Origin: an uncultured Oscillibacter sp.
Lineage (GTDB): Bacteria > Bacillota > Clostridia > Oscillospirales > Oscillospiraceae
Length of the DNA stretch: 5,416 nt
Reading direction: 5' to 3'
NCBI GenBank assembly: GCA_948435975.1
Contig: CAOJHG010000179.1
Span: 1 to 5,416, forward strand
In this document: piece after piece, positions 1 through 5,416 of the stretch
How positions within the stretch are numbered: position 1 is the stretch's first letter
Layout of the letters: the number at the start of each line of letters is the position of its first letter
Position numbers and translations under genes: made by a program
The notes under the pieces: model-generated
Told to the model about the DNA's origin: nothing
Database searches by the model: none
Seen by the model: the letters and a program-made list of their open reading frames with translations, nothing else

Positions 1-871
1 ACGCGGCGGTTTCTCCGGCTGCGCCGCACTCCCGGCAGGCGGCGTAGGCCGCCAGGATGTTGTAGATGTTGTAAATGCTCTGAAACGCCAGGGCGATCTG
101 CGTTCCGCCGTCGATGGTGACGGTCCACTTGTCTGCATCCACTGCTGTTACAGTGTAGTCCGTCTTCGGCTTCCTGTGCCCGCAGCTCGTGCAGCGGTAG
201 GCGCCGATATGGTTATAGTGAACATAGTCATATTCCATAGGGGCGTGGCAGAGCGGGCAGAAAGCGCCGTCGTGATATGCCCCAGATGGAGCGTCCGCAG
301 ATACGGCGCACTTGTCCAGGCCGAACCATTTCACTTTCTCATGGCCCTGGGCGAAGCAGGAGGACAGCGGGTCGTCGGCGTTGAGGATCAGCTCGGTTTC
401 CGGATGAATGGCAGGAAGGATGGAATCGTAGACCCATTCCGGGTGGCCGTTTCGAGTGAGCTGATCCCGATAGAGGTTGGTGATGACGAATTCCGTAGGG
501 TGAAAATACTGAAAGGTCTTGGCGGCGTAGCGTTCATCAGACTCGATAAGGAGCACGTCGACCTTCACCCTTCCGTTCAGGGCGGCATGGGTCAGGACCA
601 AAGTGGCCACGCCCTCGATCTGGTTGGACCCCTCCTTATTATAGATGACGCTTTTCCCATCGGCCTGGAGGATAGCGGCGATCATCTCCACAGTAGAGGT
701 TTTGCCGTTGGAACCCGTAACGGCGATGATTTGTTTCGGCAGGGTCACGCGCCTCAGAACGTCCCGGCAGACCTTGAGGGCCAGCTTTCCAGGCATAGAA
801 CTCCCTTTGCCCACCAGCTTTCCCACAAAGTGTCCCAGCTTGCACAGCATGATGGCAAGCAGCATTCTCAC
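1..871 (-). CDS. murT: Lipid II isoglutaminyl synthase (glutamine-hydrolysing) subunit MurT, C-terminus off the left edge
   Basis: Partial gene: 290 codons are present, about two thirds of the usual 430-450. MurT with the amidotransferase GatD amidates the alpha-carboxyl of D-Glu in lipid II to D-isoglutamine, on the cytoplasmic side of the membrane. Visible features are an N-terminal lead-in ending MPGKLALKV (26-34), the Mur-ligase ATP loop VTGSNGKTST (51-60), FVITNLYRDQL (128-138), NADDPL (164-169), and a four-cysteine zinc ribbon inserted in the middle domain (C205-P-L-C208 and C227-T-S-C230). That ribbon distinguishes MurT from MurC-F and FolC. The C-terminal GatD-binding domain (DUF1727) is not in the window. 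Start choice: GTG at 871 gives MRMLLAIMLCKL, which fits the MurT N-terminus as I recall it and lies 11 nt from AAGGAG. GTG 880 sits only 2 nt from that SD, and ATG 865 sits 17 nt away. The gene follows the cyclase stop by 5 nt. Family assignment is firm; the exact start is less so. Confidence 0.93.
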   Translation of the reverse strand, partial: MRMLLAIMLCKLGHFVGKLVGKGSSMPGKLALKVCRDVLRRVTLPKQIIAVTGSNGKTSTVEMIAAILQADGKSVIYNKEGSNQIEGVATLVLTHAALNGRVKVDVLLIESDERYAAKTFQYFHPTEFVITNLYRDQLTRNGHPEWVYDSILPAIHPETELILNADDPLSSCFAQGHEKVKWFGLDKCAVSADAPSGAYHDGAFCPLCHAPMEYDYVHYNHIGAYRCTSCGHRKPKTDYTVTAVDADKWTVTIDGGTQIALAFQSIYNIYNILAAYAACRECGAAGETAA

Positions 872-876
872 AGGTC

Positions 877-1533
877 TCACATCTCCTTTTCCGCCAGTTC
901 TCCCAGTTCCGCGATAGCCCGGACAGGAGCGCCGTCGGCATTCTTGTATTTCAGGGGCAGAGCGGTGAAGTGGAAGTCCTTCCGGCCCACGATGTTCTTC
1001 AAGCGGAGGCATTCGACAATAACCATGCCGTCCCGAAGAAGGATATGGTGAATAGGCATGTCCTCACTGGCCAAAGAATCCACACTGAAGGAATCGGTGC
1101 CCACGCCCTTCAGACCGCAGGAGACCAGGTAACATGCCGCGCCCTCGTCCAGCACAGGAAAGCCGTCCTCAAAAAAGGCGGGGGTGTTCCATTTCTTCTC
1201 CCAGCCGGTGTAAAACAGCACGAAGTCTGCCGTCCGGATAAGGCCGTTCTGCTCCCGCAGGTAATCAGCGGTGATGACGGGACCCGCCTGGGAGACATCC
1301 AGCGCCGCTGCCCGCCCGCTGAATTGTGAAATAGGCAGGTCGTCCAGGTCCGAGCCTTCCCGCAGGATATGGGAAGGGGCGTCGATATGGGTGCCGGTGT
1401 GGGAAGTCAGGGTGAGCAGGGTGGTCCGAAAGCCGTTTTTTGCAAGGGTGGCGGAGGGAACGAGGGAGGGAGCCTGGTCTCCGGGATACGCGGCCAGCTC
1501 CGGCGTAACGGTGTGGGTGAGGTCGATGATCAT
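877..1533 (-). CDS. Cyclase family protein (kynurenine-formamidase-like metal-dependent hydrolase)
   Basis: A complete 218-residue protein, the usual length for the cyclase/KynB fold (Pfam Cyclase). It opens with IIDLTHTVTPELAAYPGD (2-19), typical of the family. The metal-binding signature HTGTHIDAPSH runs from H45 to H55 and supplies H45, H49, D51 and H55. Later candidate active-site residues are H162/H163 (MPIHHILL) and E174 (VIVECL). There is no signal peptide, so it is probably cytoplasmic. The family includes N-formylkynurenine formamidase and other amide or lactone hydrolases. No kynurenine-pathway gene is in this window, so the substrate is unknown and I do not call it kynB. The ATG lies 7 nt from an AAAGGA Shine-Dalgarno (1541-1546). 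It follows the membrane protein by 79 nt and precedes murT closely, so it is probably co-transcribed with both. Confidence 0.9.
   Translation of the reverse strand: MIIDLTHTVTPELAAYPGDQAPSLVPSATLAKNGFRTTLLTLTSHTGTHIDAPSHILREGSDLDDLPISQFSGRAAALDVSQAGPVITADYLREQNGLIRTADFVLFYTGWEKKWNTPAFFEDGFPVLDEGAACYLVSCGLKGVGTDSFSVDSLASEDMPIHHILLRDGMVIVECLRLKNIVGRKDFHFTALPLKYKNADGAPVRAIAELGELAEKEM
883..888 (-). promoter_or_regulatory. Shine-Dalgarno serving murT
   Basis: AAGGAG lies inside the last codons of the cyclase gene. Distances to candidate starts are 2 nt (GTG 880), 11 nt (GTG 871) and 17 nt (ATG 865), which favours GTG 871. Confidence 0.6.
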
Positions 1534-1612
1534 AAGAGCTTCCTTTCTTATTCAGTGTAGACAGATTGACGATGGGTCAGACAGCGGTTTCCAATCCAAT
1601 CACAATTCAGAA

Positions 1613-1951
1613 TCAATGGACAATCCTGAAAAATATGATTGTAACAGCAACGATCAGGCACATTCCCAGCAGTACGCCTCCAGCGGCAGTATGCAGTATG
1701 CAGAGGAACGAAGCCAGACGGAAAGCCCCGCGTTTACCCTGTTCCCGCCGGACACGCGACAGCATCCACAGTCCAAGCAGGCCGGGGACCACGTCCAGCA
1801 TCATCATGTAAGGAGCGGCCTGACAGATGGACTGGAGAAATGCGGGCGTTTGATAAAAAAGGTGCCTGGGAGCCAGGAGGGCCCACCAGAAGGGCGGCCA
1901 GAACGCCAGCAGCGCCAGTTCCAGGCTCAACACGGCTTTCACCCGCTTCAC
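1613..1951 (-). CDS. Small three-helix membrane protein of unknown function
   Basis: A 112-residue protein that I do not recognise. It has three hydrophobic stretches, at about 7-27, 45-65 and 79-108. Basic clusters lie at the N-terminus (KRVK) and between helices 2 and 3 (RVRREQGKR, 66-74). By the positive-inside rule this predicts the N-terminus inside and the C-terminus outside. The external loop after helix 1 is aromatic and contains C43. The start is GTG at 1951, overlapping the mnmG stop as GTGA, with GGAGGAG (1959-1965) 7 nt upstream inside the mnmG tail. That arrangement argues for translational coupling and a genuine gene. The opposite strand also carries an open frame here, but it lacks a sensible hydropathy pattern and runs into both neighbours. 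No catalytic motif is visible. Confidence 0.75.
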   Translation of the reverse strand: MKRVKAVLSLELALLAFWPPFWWALLAPRHLFYQTPAFLQSICQAAPYMMMLDVVPGLLGLWMLSRVRREQGKRGAFRLASFLCILHTAAGGVLLGMCLIVAVTIIFFRIVH

Positions 1952-3846
1952 GGCGGCGCTCCTCCATTCCTTTTCCGCGTTCCGCTCTCCAGGTAAATCA
2001 TCAGCGCGGCCACATCCGCAGGGGAGACGCCGGAAATGCGGGACGCTTGCCCCAGGTCCATGGGCCGTACTGCTGACAGCTTTTCCCGCGCCTCTAAACG
2101 CAGACCCTGAATGCCGCTGTAATTGATGTCCGGCGGCAGGCGGTGAGATGCCATCCTGTGGAACTCCTCCACCTGTTTCTGCTGGCGGCGGATGTAGCCC
2201 TCGTACTTGACGGAAATCTCTACCTGTTCCGCCACATCTGGGGGGAGGTCCGGCCGTTCTGGGTCGAAGGGGGCCAGCTCCTGATAGTGAATCTGCGGGC
2301 GGCGCAGAAGCGCGTCTAATGGGCTTCCTCCAGGCGCGTCAGAGGTCCCCTTCTCTGCCAGGAACGCGGACAGCGCGGGGGAAGGCGGCGCGCCGGTGTG
2401 GGCAAGACGCTTGATTTCCCGGTCCACGGCGGCGTATTTCTCCTGGACCGCCTGGAGCCGTTCCTCTGAGACCAGGCCCGCCTCATAGCCCCGCTTCGTC
2501 AGGCGCAGGTCCGCGTTGTCCTGCCGGAGAAGCAGCCGGTACTCGCTGCGGGAAGTCATGATGCGGTATGGCTCGTTGGTCCCCTTGGTCACCAGGTCGT
2601 CAATCAGGGCGCCGGTATAGGACTCTGCCCGGGAGAGAATGAAATCACCTTTTCCCAGGAGCTTCCAGGCGGCGTTGATTCCGGCGGCAAGGCCCTGAAC
2701 CGCTGCTTCCTCATAGCCGGAGGAGCCGTTGAACTGTCCCGCGCCGTACAGCCCTGGGACAGACTTCACCTCCAGGGTAGGCAGGAGGGCCAGGGGATCT
2801 ATGCACTCATATTCTATGGCGTAAGCGGGCCGGGTCATGACCGCACGGCGGAGGCCCGGGACGCTGTGGAGCATCTGAATCTGCACATCCTCCGGCATTG
2901 AGGAGGAGAAGCCCTGGATATATAGTTCTTCTGTGTCCAGACCCATTGGCTCGACGAAAAGCTGATGGCGGAGCTTGTCGGGAAAGCGGACAATCTTCGT
3001 TTCAAAGGAGGGACAGTAGCGGGGCCCCACGCCCTCGATGACGCCGGAATACATGGGGGCCCGGTGAAGGTTCTCCTGAATGATGCGCTTGGTTTCCTCG
3101 GTGGTCCAGGTGAGCCAGCAGACGGCGCGGTTTTCAGGAGGCGCGGAGGTGCTGTAGGAGAAGGGGACCGGCAGCGCGTCTCCCGTCTGAACCTCCATTT
3201 CGTCAAAGTCCACCGTGCGGGCGTTGACCCGGGGGGGCGTGCCGGTCTTAAAGCGCCGGAGGGGAAGGCCCAGAGCTTGCAGGCATTTGGTCAGGGGACG
3301 GGCGGCGTGCATTCCATCCGGGCCGGAGTCCTGTACCCACTCGCCCACGATGGTCCGCCCGGATAAATAGGTGCCGGTGGCCAGAATGACGGCCCTTACA
3401 GAGAAGACCGCGCCGGTAGCCAGCACCACAGCAGAGACTGCGCCGTTCTCAGTCCGGACCTCGATCACTTCGCCCTGACGGACGGTGAGGCGGGGCTGAC
3501 GCTCCAGGACGGCTTTCATGTAACCCTGATATTTCCGGCGGTCGGCCTGTGCGCGGAGGGACCAGACGGCAGGCCCCTTTCCCTTGTTTAATAGGCGGTA
3601 CTGGATGCAGCAGGCGTCGGCGGCCTTTGCCATTTCGCCTCCCAGGGCGTCCAGCTCCCGGACTAAATGGCCTTTTCCAGTGCCTCCGATAGCGGGGTTG
3701 CAGGGCATATTGCCAACAGCGTCCAGATTGATGGTGAAAATAATGGTTTCCAGTCCCAGCCGTGCAGAGGCCAGAGCCGCTTCGATCCCTGCGTGACCGG
3801 CCCCGATGACTGCAATATCAAATTGTCCCGCTGAAAATTCCAGCAT
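1948..3846 (-). CDS. mnmG: tRNA uridine-5-carboxymethylaminomethyl(34) synthesis enzyme MnmG (GidA)
   Basis: A complete 632-residue protein, normal length for the long form of MnmG. With MnmE it installs the (carboxymethyl)aminomethyl group on U34 of tRNAs reading NNA/NNG codons, using FAD, NADH and a methylene-tetrahydrofolate carbon; it acts in the cytoplasm. Visible motifs are the Rossmann FAD loop [12 protein letters not shown] (13-24), the family block [16 protein letters not shown] starting at C49, LATGTYLSG (155-163), FKTGTPPR (199-206), and YCPSFE with the second conserved cysteine at C278. Further on come [14 protein letters not shown] and the C-terminal NYSGIQGL and [12 protein letters not shown] blocks used in MnmE/tRNA binding. 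ATG 3846 has AAAAGGAG 5 nt upstream. The usual neighbours mnmE and rsmG are absent here. The gene follows a phosphoesterase by 106 nt and overlaps the next gene by 4 nt. Confidence 0.98.
   Translation of the reverse strand: MLEFSAGQFDIAVIGAGHAGIEAALASARLGLETIIFTINLDAVGNMPCNPAIGGTGKGHLVRELDALGGEMAKAADACCIQYRLLNKGKGPAVWSLRAQADRRKYQGYMKAVLERQPRLTVRQGEVIEVRTENGAVSAVVLATGAVFSVRAVILATGTYLSGRTIVGEWVQDSGPDGMHAARPLTKCLQALGLPLRRFKTGTPPRVNARTVDFDEMEVQTGDALPVPFSYSTSAPPENRAVCWLTWTTEETKRIIQENLHRAPMYSGVIEGVGPRYCPSFETKIVRFPDKLRHQLFVEPMGLDTEELYIQGFSSSMPEDVQIQMLHSVPGLRRAVMTRPAYAIEYECIDPLALLPTLEVKSVPGLYGAGQFNGSSGYEEAAVQGLAAGINAAWKLLGKGDFILSRAESYTGALIDDLVTKGTNEPYRIMTSRSEYRLLLRQDNADLRLTKRGYEAGLVSEERLQAVQEKYAAVDREIKRLAHTGAPPSPALSAFLAEKGTSDAPGGSPLDALLRRPQIHYQELAPFDPERPDLPPDVAEQVEISVKYEGYIRRQQKQVEEFHRMASHRLPPDINYSGIQGLRLEAREKLSAVRPMDLGQASRISGVSPADVAALMIYLESGTRKRNGGAPP
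1959..1965 (-). promoter_or_regulatory. Shine-Dalgarno of the small membrane protein, inside mnmG
   Basis: GGAGGAG sits within the final mnmG codons, 7 nt ahead of GTG 1951. It supports that non-ATG start and the GTGA overlap with the mnmG stop. Confidence 0.65.
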
Positions 3847-3952
3847 AGAGGCTCCTTTTATGCCATTCTCCCGGCATCATGCTTTTTATTCTCCAACCCC
3901 TGTGGGGGGCTTGTTTTCATGGCGGAGGCCGCGCCAGGGAAGACGGAAGGAC

Positions 3953-4813
3953 TCAGTCTGTCTGAAAGGAGATAAGCGCTACCTCCGGCCGGTTGAAGGC
4001 CCGGAAGGTAGAACCCGAATTCCCCAGTCCCCGCGTTACAAACAGCACAGACCCATTTTTCTCATAAAGCCCCGCCGTATAAGAGGGAAAGAAGGTCCGG
4101 TCCGTAGACACCAGCCCATCTGTGAACGGAAGGCGAATCAGCCCGCCGTGTCCATGCCCGGAAACCACCAGATCCGCCCCCAGGAGGCTGTATTGCTCTG
4201 GGAAATGGTCGTTCCGGTGAGCCAGCAGAATCCAAAACGGGTCCCCATAAGCGGCGTATATCTCCGCGGCCAGCTCCTCGGGGGTCTTCTGGTCCGCGTA
4301 GCCGTTGGGGTCGTCAATGCCGGCCAGAACAATGGAGTCCCCGCCCCGCTCCAGAACCGTGTATTCATTGGAAAGCACCGTGACGCCGTGGGAGGCCAGG
4401 ACCTTTTTTAACTCCGGCACGCCGCCGGCGGCCCACTCGTGATTCCCTGTCACATAGTAAGTGGGGGCGATCTCCGACAGACAATCCGCCGTGTCCTCTG
4501 CATAGCCTTCCGGAACCTCCCGAAAAGCGTCCAGCAGGTCCCCGACTAAAAAAATATACTCCGGCTCCGCCTGCTGAACGGCTTCCAGCAGAGCAGCGTT
4601 TTCTTCGCCGAACAGTGTGCTGTGCAAATCCCCCAAGACCACGATGCGGCAGCCGTCAAAGCCCTCCGGCAGACGGGCAAAAACAGGGGTGAACTGTGTA
4701 GATTCCAAGGAGCGGTTTCCCCAGCGGATATACAGCGCCGCCAGGACCGCCAGCACCAGCAGGGTCAAGACCGTCCGCGGAAATGAGCTGCGCTTTCGGG
4801 AATGTCTGGCCAT
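3953..4813 (-). CDS. Membrane-anchored calcineurin-like metallophosphoesterase (YkuE/YaeI-like)
   Basis: With the ATG at 4813 the protein has 286 residues. A basic N-terminus (ARHSRKRSS) precedes one hydrophobic helix at about 14-29, so it is probably a signal anchor with the catalytic domain outside the cytoplasm. The dinuclear-metal motifs appear in order: GDLHS (D62, H64), GDLLD (D92, D95), GNHE (N124, H125), the AHRND histidine (H199) and GHGHGG (H220, H222). All ligands expected of the calcineurin-like phosphoesterase fold are present. GHGHGGLIRLP resembles the YkuE/YaeI group. The substrate is not evident from sequence. An in-frame GTG at 4933 would add 40 residues but lies 2 nt past the -10 hexamer, so it cannot be in a transcript from that promoter. 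ATG 4813 has AGAGGAG 5 nt upstream. It is the first gene of the likely operon with mnmG. Confidence 0.92.
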   Translation of the reverse strand: MARHSRKRSSFPRTVLTLLVLAVLAALYIRWGNRSLESTQFTPVFARLPEGFDGCRIVVLGDLHSTLFGEENAALLEAVQQAEPEYIFLVGDLLDAFREVPEGYAEDTADCLSEIAPTYYVTGNHEWAAGGVPELKKVLASHGVTVLSNEYTVLERGGDSIVLAGIDDPNGYADQKTPEELAAEIYAAYGDPFWILLAHRNDHFPEQYSLLGADLVVSGHGHGGLIRLPFTDGLVSTDRTFFPSYTAGLYEKNGSVLFVTRGLGNSGSTFRAFNRPEVALISFQTD

Positions 4814-4833
4814 AAGAGCTCCTCTGTGATAAT

Positions 4834-4858
4834 GGCTTCCGGCAGCGCATAGGAAGCC
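4834..4858 (-). promoter_or_regulatory. Leader hairpin just upstream of the phosphoesterase ribosome binding site
   Basis: In the roughly 115-nt leader, GGCTTCC and GGAAGCC form a perfect 7-bp inverted repeat around an 11-nt loop, ending 9 nt before the AGAGGAG site. A competing pairing CCGGC/GCCGG uses overlapping bases, so two exclusive structures are possible. No known riboswitch is recognised and there is no T tract, so any effect would be on translation or RNA stability. Confidence 0.35.
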
Positions 4859-4935
4859 GGTGATCGTATCGGCCGCCGGCAGGGGACGGAAAAGCGCCGC
4901 CGTTTCATACAATTCGTACAATCCTTGATGCACTT

Positions 4936-4965
4936 ATTATAGCACAGGGAGTTTTTCCGTGGCGA
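4936..4965 (-). promoter_or_regulatory. Promoter of the phosphoesterase-mnmG-murT operon
   Basis: On the minus strand a perfect TATAAT (4941-4936) is preceded by TGC, an extended -10. An 18-bp spacer leads to a weak -35 TCGCCA (4965-4960), which matches four of six consensus positions. Predicted transcription start is about 4929, giving a leader of about 115 nt before the ATG at 4813. The extended -10 may compensate for the poor -35. Confidence 0.7.
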
Positions 4966-5163
4966 GAGAAAAAATGCACAAAGAAACGGTTCTGCCAGCG
5001 GGATTCTTCATGCGCCACAGCATGTTTCCCCACCAAAGAAGTGGGGAGTAAAAGGGGATCATTTCCAGCGGACTCTGTCAAAATATCTGACTTTACGTCA
5101 AATCTGCCAAAAAATTACTGGAAAAATTGGCGGTCGGTTTATGGGAGTTACCGGAAATTACCC
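4966..5163. other. AT-rich divergent intergenic region
   Basis: This stretch separates two promoters that point away from each other. I see no supported gene in it. It holds a 5-bp hairpin CATGC/GCATG (5009-5024), a 7-bp hairpin TCCCCAC/GTGGGGA (5027-5047), and a GTCA-N7-TGAC-N5-GTCA motif (5077-5100). Neither hairpin has a T tract on either strand, so they are not ordinary terminators. Confidence 0.6.
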
Positions 5164-5192
5164 TTGCGAAGACGAAAAAGCTGTGCTATAAT
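5164..5192 (+). promoter_or_regulatory. Near-consensus sigma-A promoter of the 27-codon ORF
   Basis: -35 TTGCGA (5164-5169), exactly 17 bp of spacer, then TATAAT (5187-5192) preceded by TGC as an extended -10. Predicted start is about 5199, leaving a roughly 30-nt leader that ends in the Shine-Dalgarno. This is the strongest promoter visible in the window. Confidence 0.85.
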
Positions 5193-5214
5193 ACAGTATC
5201 ATAAACAAACAGAG

Positions 5215-5220
5215 AGGAGG
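5215..5220 (+). promoter_or_regulatory. Strong Shine-Dalgarno of the 27-codon ORF
   Basis: A perfect AGGAGG sits 8 nt upstream of ATG 5229. It is the main evidence that this very short frame is translated. Confidence 0.8.
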
Positions 5221-5228
5221 AACCAATT

Positions 5229-5312
5229 ATGAAAAAGTTCTTTTCCGCTATATCGGAAGACGTGGATGATCTGATTTTTCTTGACGAGGTTTGGACCAGC
5301 AGCGACCGTTAA
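5229..5312 (+). CDS. 27-residue small peptide or leader peptide, unrecognised
   Basis: A 28-codon frame (ATG to TAA) framed by a near-consensus promoter, an AGGAGG site 8 nt upstream of the ATG, and an intrinsic terminator starting 16 nt after the stop. The peptide begins MKKFFSAISEDVDD and ends LDEVWTSSDR. It is acidic (seven Asp/Glu against three Lys/Arg), has no cysteine, and has no hydrophobic run long enough to span a membrane. Hydrophobic residues at 5, 8, 12, 15, 18 and 22 fall every 3-4 positions, consistent with one amphipathic helix. I recognise no family. It could be a free-standing small protein, a signalling peptide, or a leader peptide attenuating a gene past the right edge. It has no codon run of one amino acid as in classical biosynthetic leaders. 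The real evidence is the signals around it, not its sequence. Confidence 0.6.
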   Translation: MKKFFSAISEDVDDLIFLDEVWTSSDR

Positions 5313-5328
5313 AGAAAAAGTTGGAACA

Positions 5329-5359
5329 CCACGCTTGAATGCGTGGATTTTTCTTTTTT
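5329..5359 (+). terminator. Intrinsic terminator after the 27-codon ORF
   Basis: A perfect 6-bp stem CCACGC/GCGTGG (5329-5334 and 5341-5346) closes a TTGAAT loop. After one A comes a run of 12 bases that are all T except one C. An A-rich stretch at 5311-5319 could pair with part of this T tract and lengthen the stem. The opposite strand lacks a T tract directly after the stem, so termination is mainly for plus-strand transcripts. Confidence 0.85.
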
Positions 5360-5370
5360 CTGCGTGTGTA

Positions 5371-5415
5371 CCGGGAAAATGAGGACCCGTTGAAGATAAT
5401 ACGAATCTTTCCCGG
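5371..5415. repeat. 8-bp inverted repeat at the right edge
   Basis: CCGGGAAA (5371-5378) and TTTCCCGG (5408-5415) are perfect inverted arms 29 nt apart. They start 12 nt after the T tract of the terminator. The role is unknown and the right side is cut by the window end. Confidence 0.45.
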
Positions 5416-5416
5416 C

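Noticed and set aside
176..1051. Plus-strand 291-codon open frame
   Set aside because: It lies antisense to murT and the end of the cyclase gene, both recognised by clear motifs. Its translation shows no family motif. It is a high-GC shadow.
1534..1612. Possible separate promoter for the cyclase and murT in the 79-nt gap
   Set aside because: TACACT near the start of the gap resembles a -10, but no acceptable -35 lies 16-19 bp upstream. A 4-bp TGAC/GTCA repeat is too short to interpret.
1271..1996. Plus-strand 241-codon open frame
   Set aside because: It is antisense to the cyclase, the membrane protein and the mnmG tail, with low-complexity polar composition and no Shine-Dalgarno that stands out.
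3847..3952. Possible terminator or promoter between the phosphoesterase and mnmG
   Set aside because: A short GCCCC/GGGGT pairing is present but is followed by A-rich, not T-rich, sequence on the minus strand. No -35/-10 pair with good spacing was found. Read-through from the upstream gene is more likely.
3806..4411. Plus-strand 201-codon open frame across the mnmG-phosphoesterase gap
   Set aside because: It is antisense to two well-supported genes, has no recognisable domain, and is explained by codon bias on the coding strand.
5106..5131. GCCAA/TTGGC inverted repeat
   Set aside because: It has 5-bp arms with a 16-nt loop in AT-rich sequence, which is expected by chance.
5041..5232. Plus-strand 63-codon frame starting at a GTG and ending over the ATG of the small ORF
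   Set aside because: It runs through the -35 and -10 elements of a strong promoter, has no ribosome binding site at its start, and ends in another frame at the start of the 27-codon ORF.
5309..5416. Minus-strand open frames entering from the right edge
   Set aside because: All three minus frames are open for a short distance here, and their translations look random and cross the plus-strand terminator. Nothing supports a gene end.
1..5416. CRISPR arrays, tRNA or rRNA genes, insertion sequences
   Set aside because: No regularly spaced repeats, cloverleaf-like segments, rRNA signatures, transposase motifs or terminal repeats with target duplications were seen.

Overview
The window is about 57-58% GC and looks like a chromosomal segment of a high-GC member of the Firmicutes (Bacillota), probably a gut clostridium of the Oscillospiraceae/Flavonifractor type. 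This is inferred from the strong AGGAGG-type ribosome binding sites, the extended -10 promoters (TGnTATAAT), the presence of murT, and the GC level. No sequence search was possible, so the taxonomy is an inference.

Layout. Almost everything lies on the minus strand and reads right to left as one likely operon. It starts from a promoter at about 4936-4965. The genes are a membrane-anchored calcineurin-like metallophosphoesterase (4813-3953), mnmG for tRNA wobble-uridine modification (3846-1948), a 112-residue three-helix membrane protein of unknown function overlapping the mnmG stop (1951-1613), a cyclase/kynurenine-formamidase-fold metal hydrolase (1533-877), and murT, the Mur-ligase subunit of lipid II isoglutaminyl synthase. 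murT starts at 871 and runs off the left edge. Gaps are 106, -4, 79 and 5 nt, with no convincing internal terminator. The murT partner gatD would be expected just beyond the left edge.

The right end (about 4945-5416) is AT-rich and mostly non-coding. It holds a pair of divergent promoters sharing an identical 13-nt extended -10 block, several small inverted repeats, and a compact plus-strand transcription unit: near-consensus promoter (5164-5192), strong Shine-Dalgarno, a 27-codon ORF (5229-5312) and an intrinsic terminator (5329-5359). This tiny unit is the most novel element. It is either a free-standing small-peptide gene or a leader peptide/attenuator for a gene beyond the right edge.

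The operon mixes translation quality (MnmG), cell-wall precursor amidation (MurT) and two hydrolases. The genes do not form one obvious pathway; the arrangement looks like a housekeeping cluster with lineage-specific additions.
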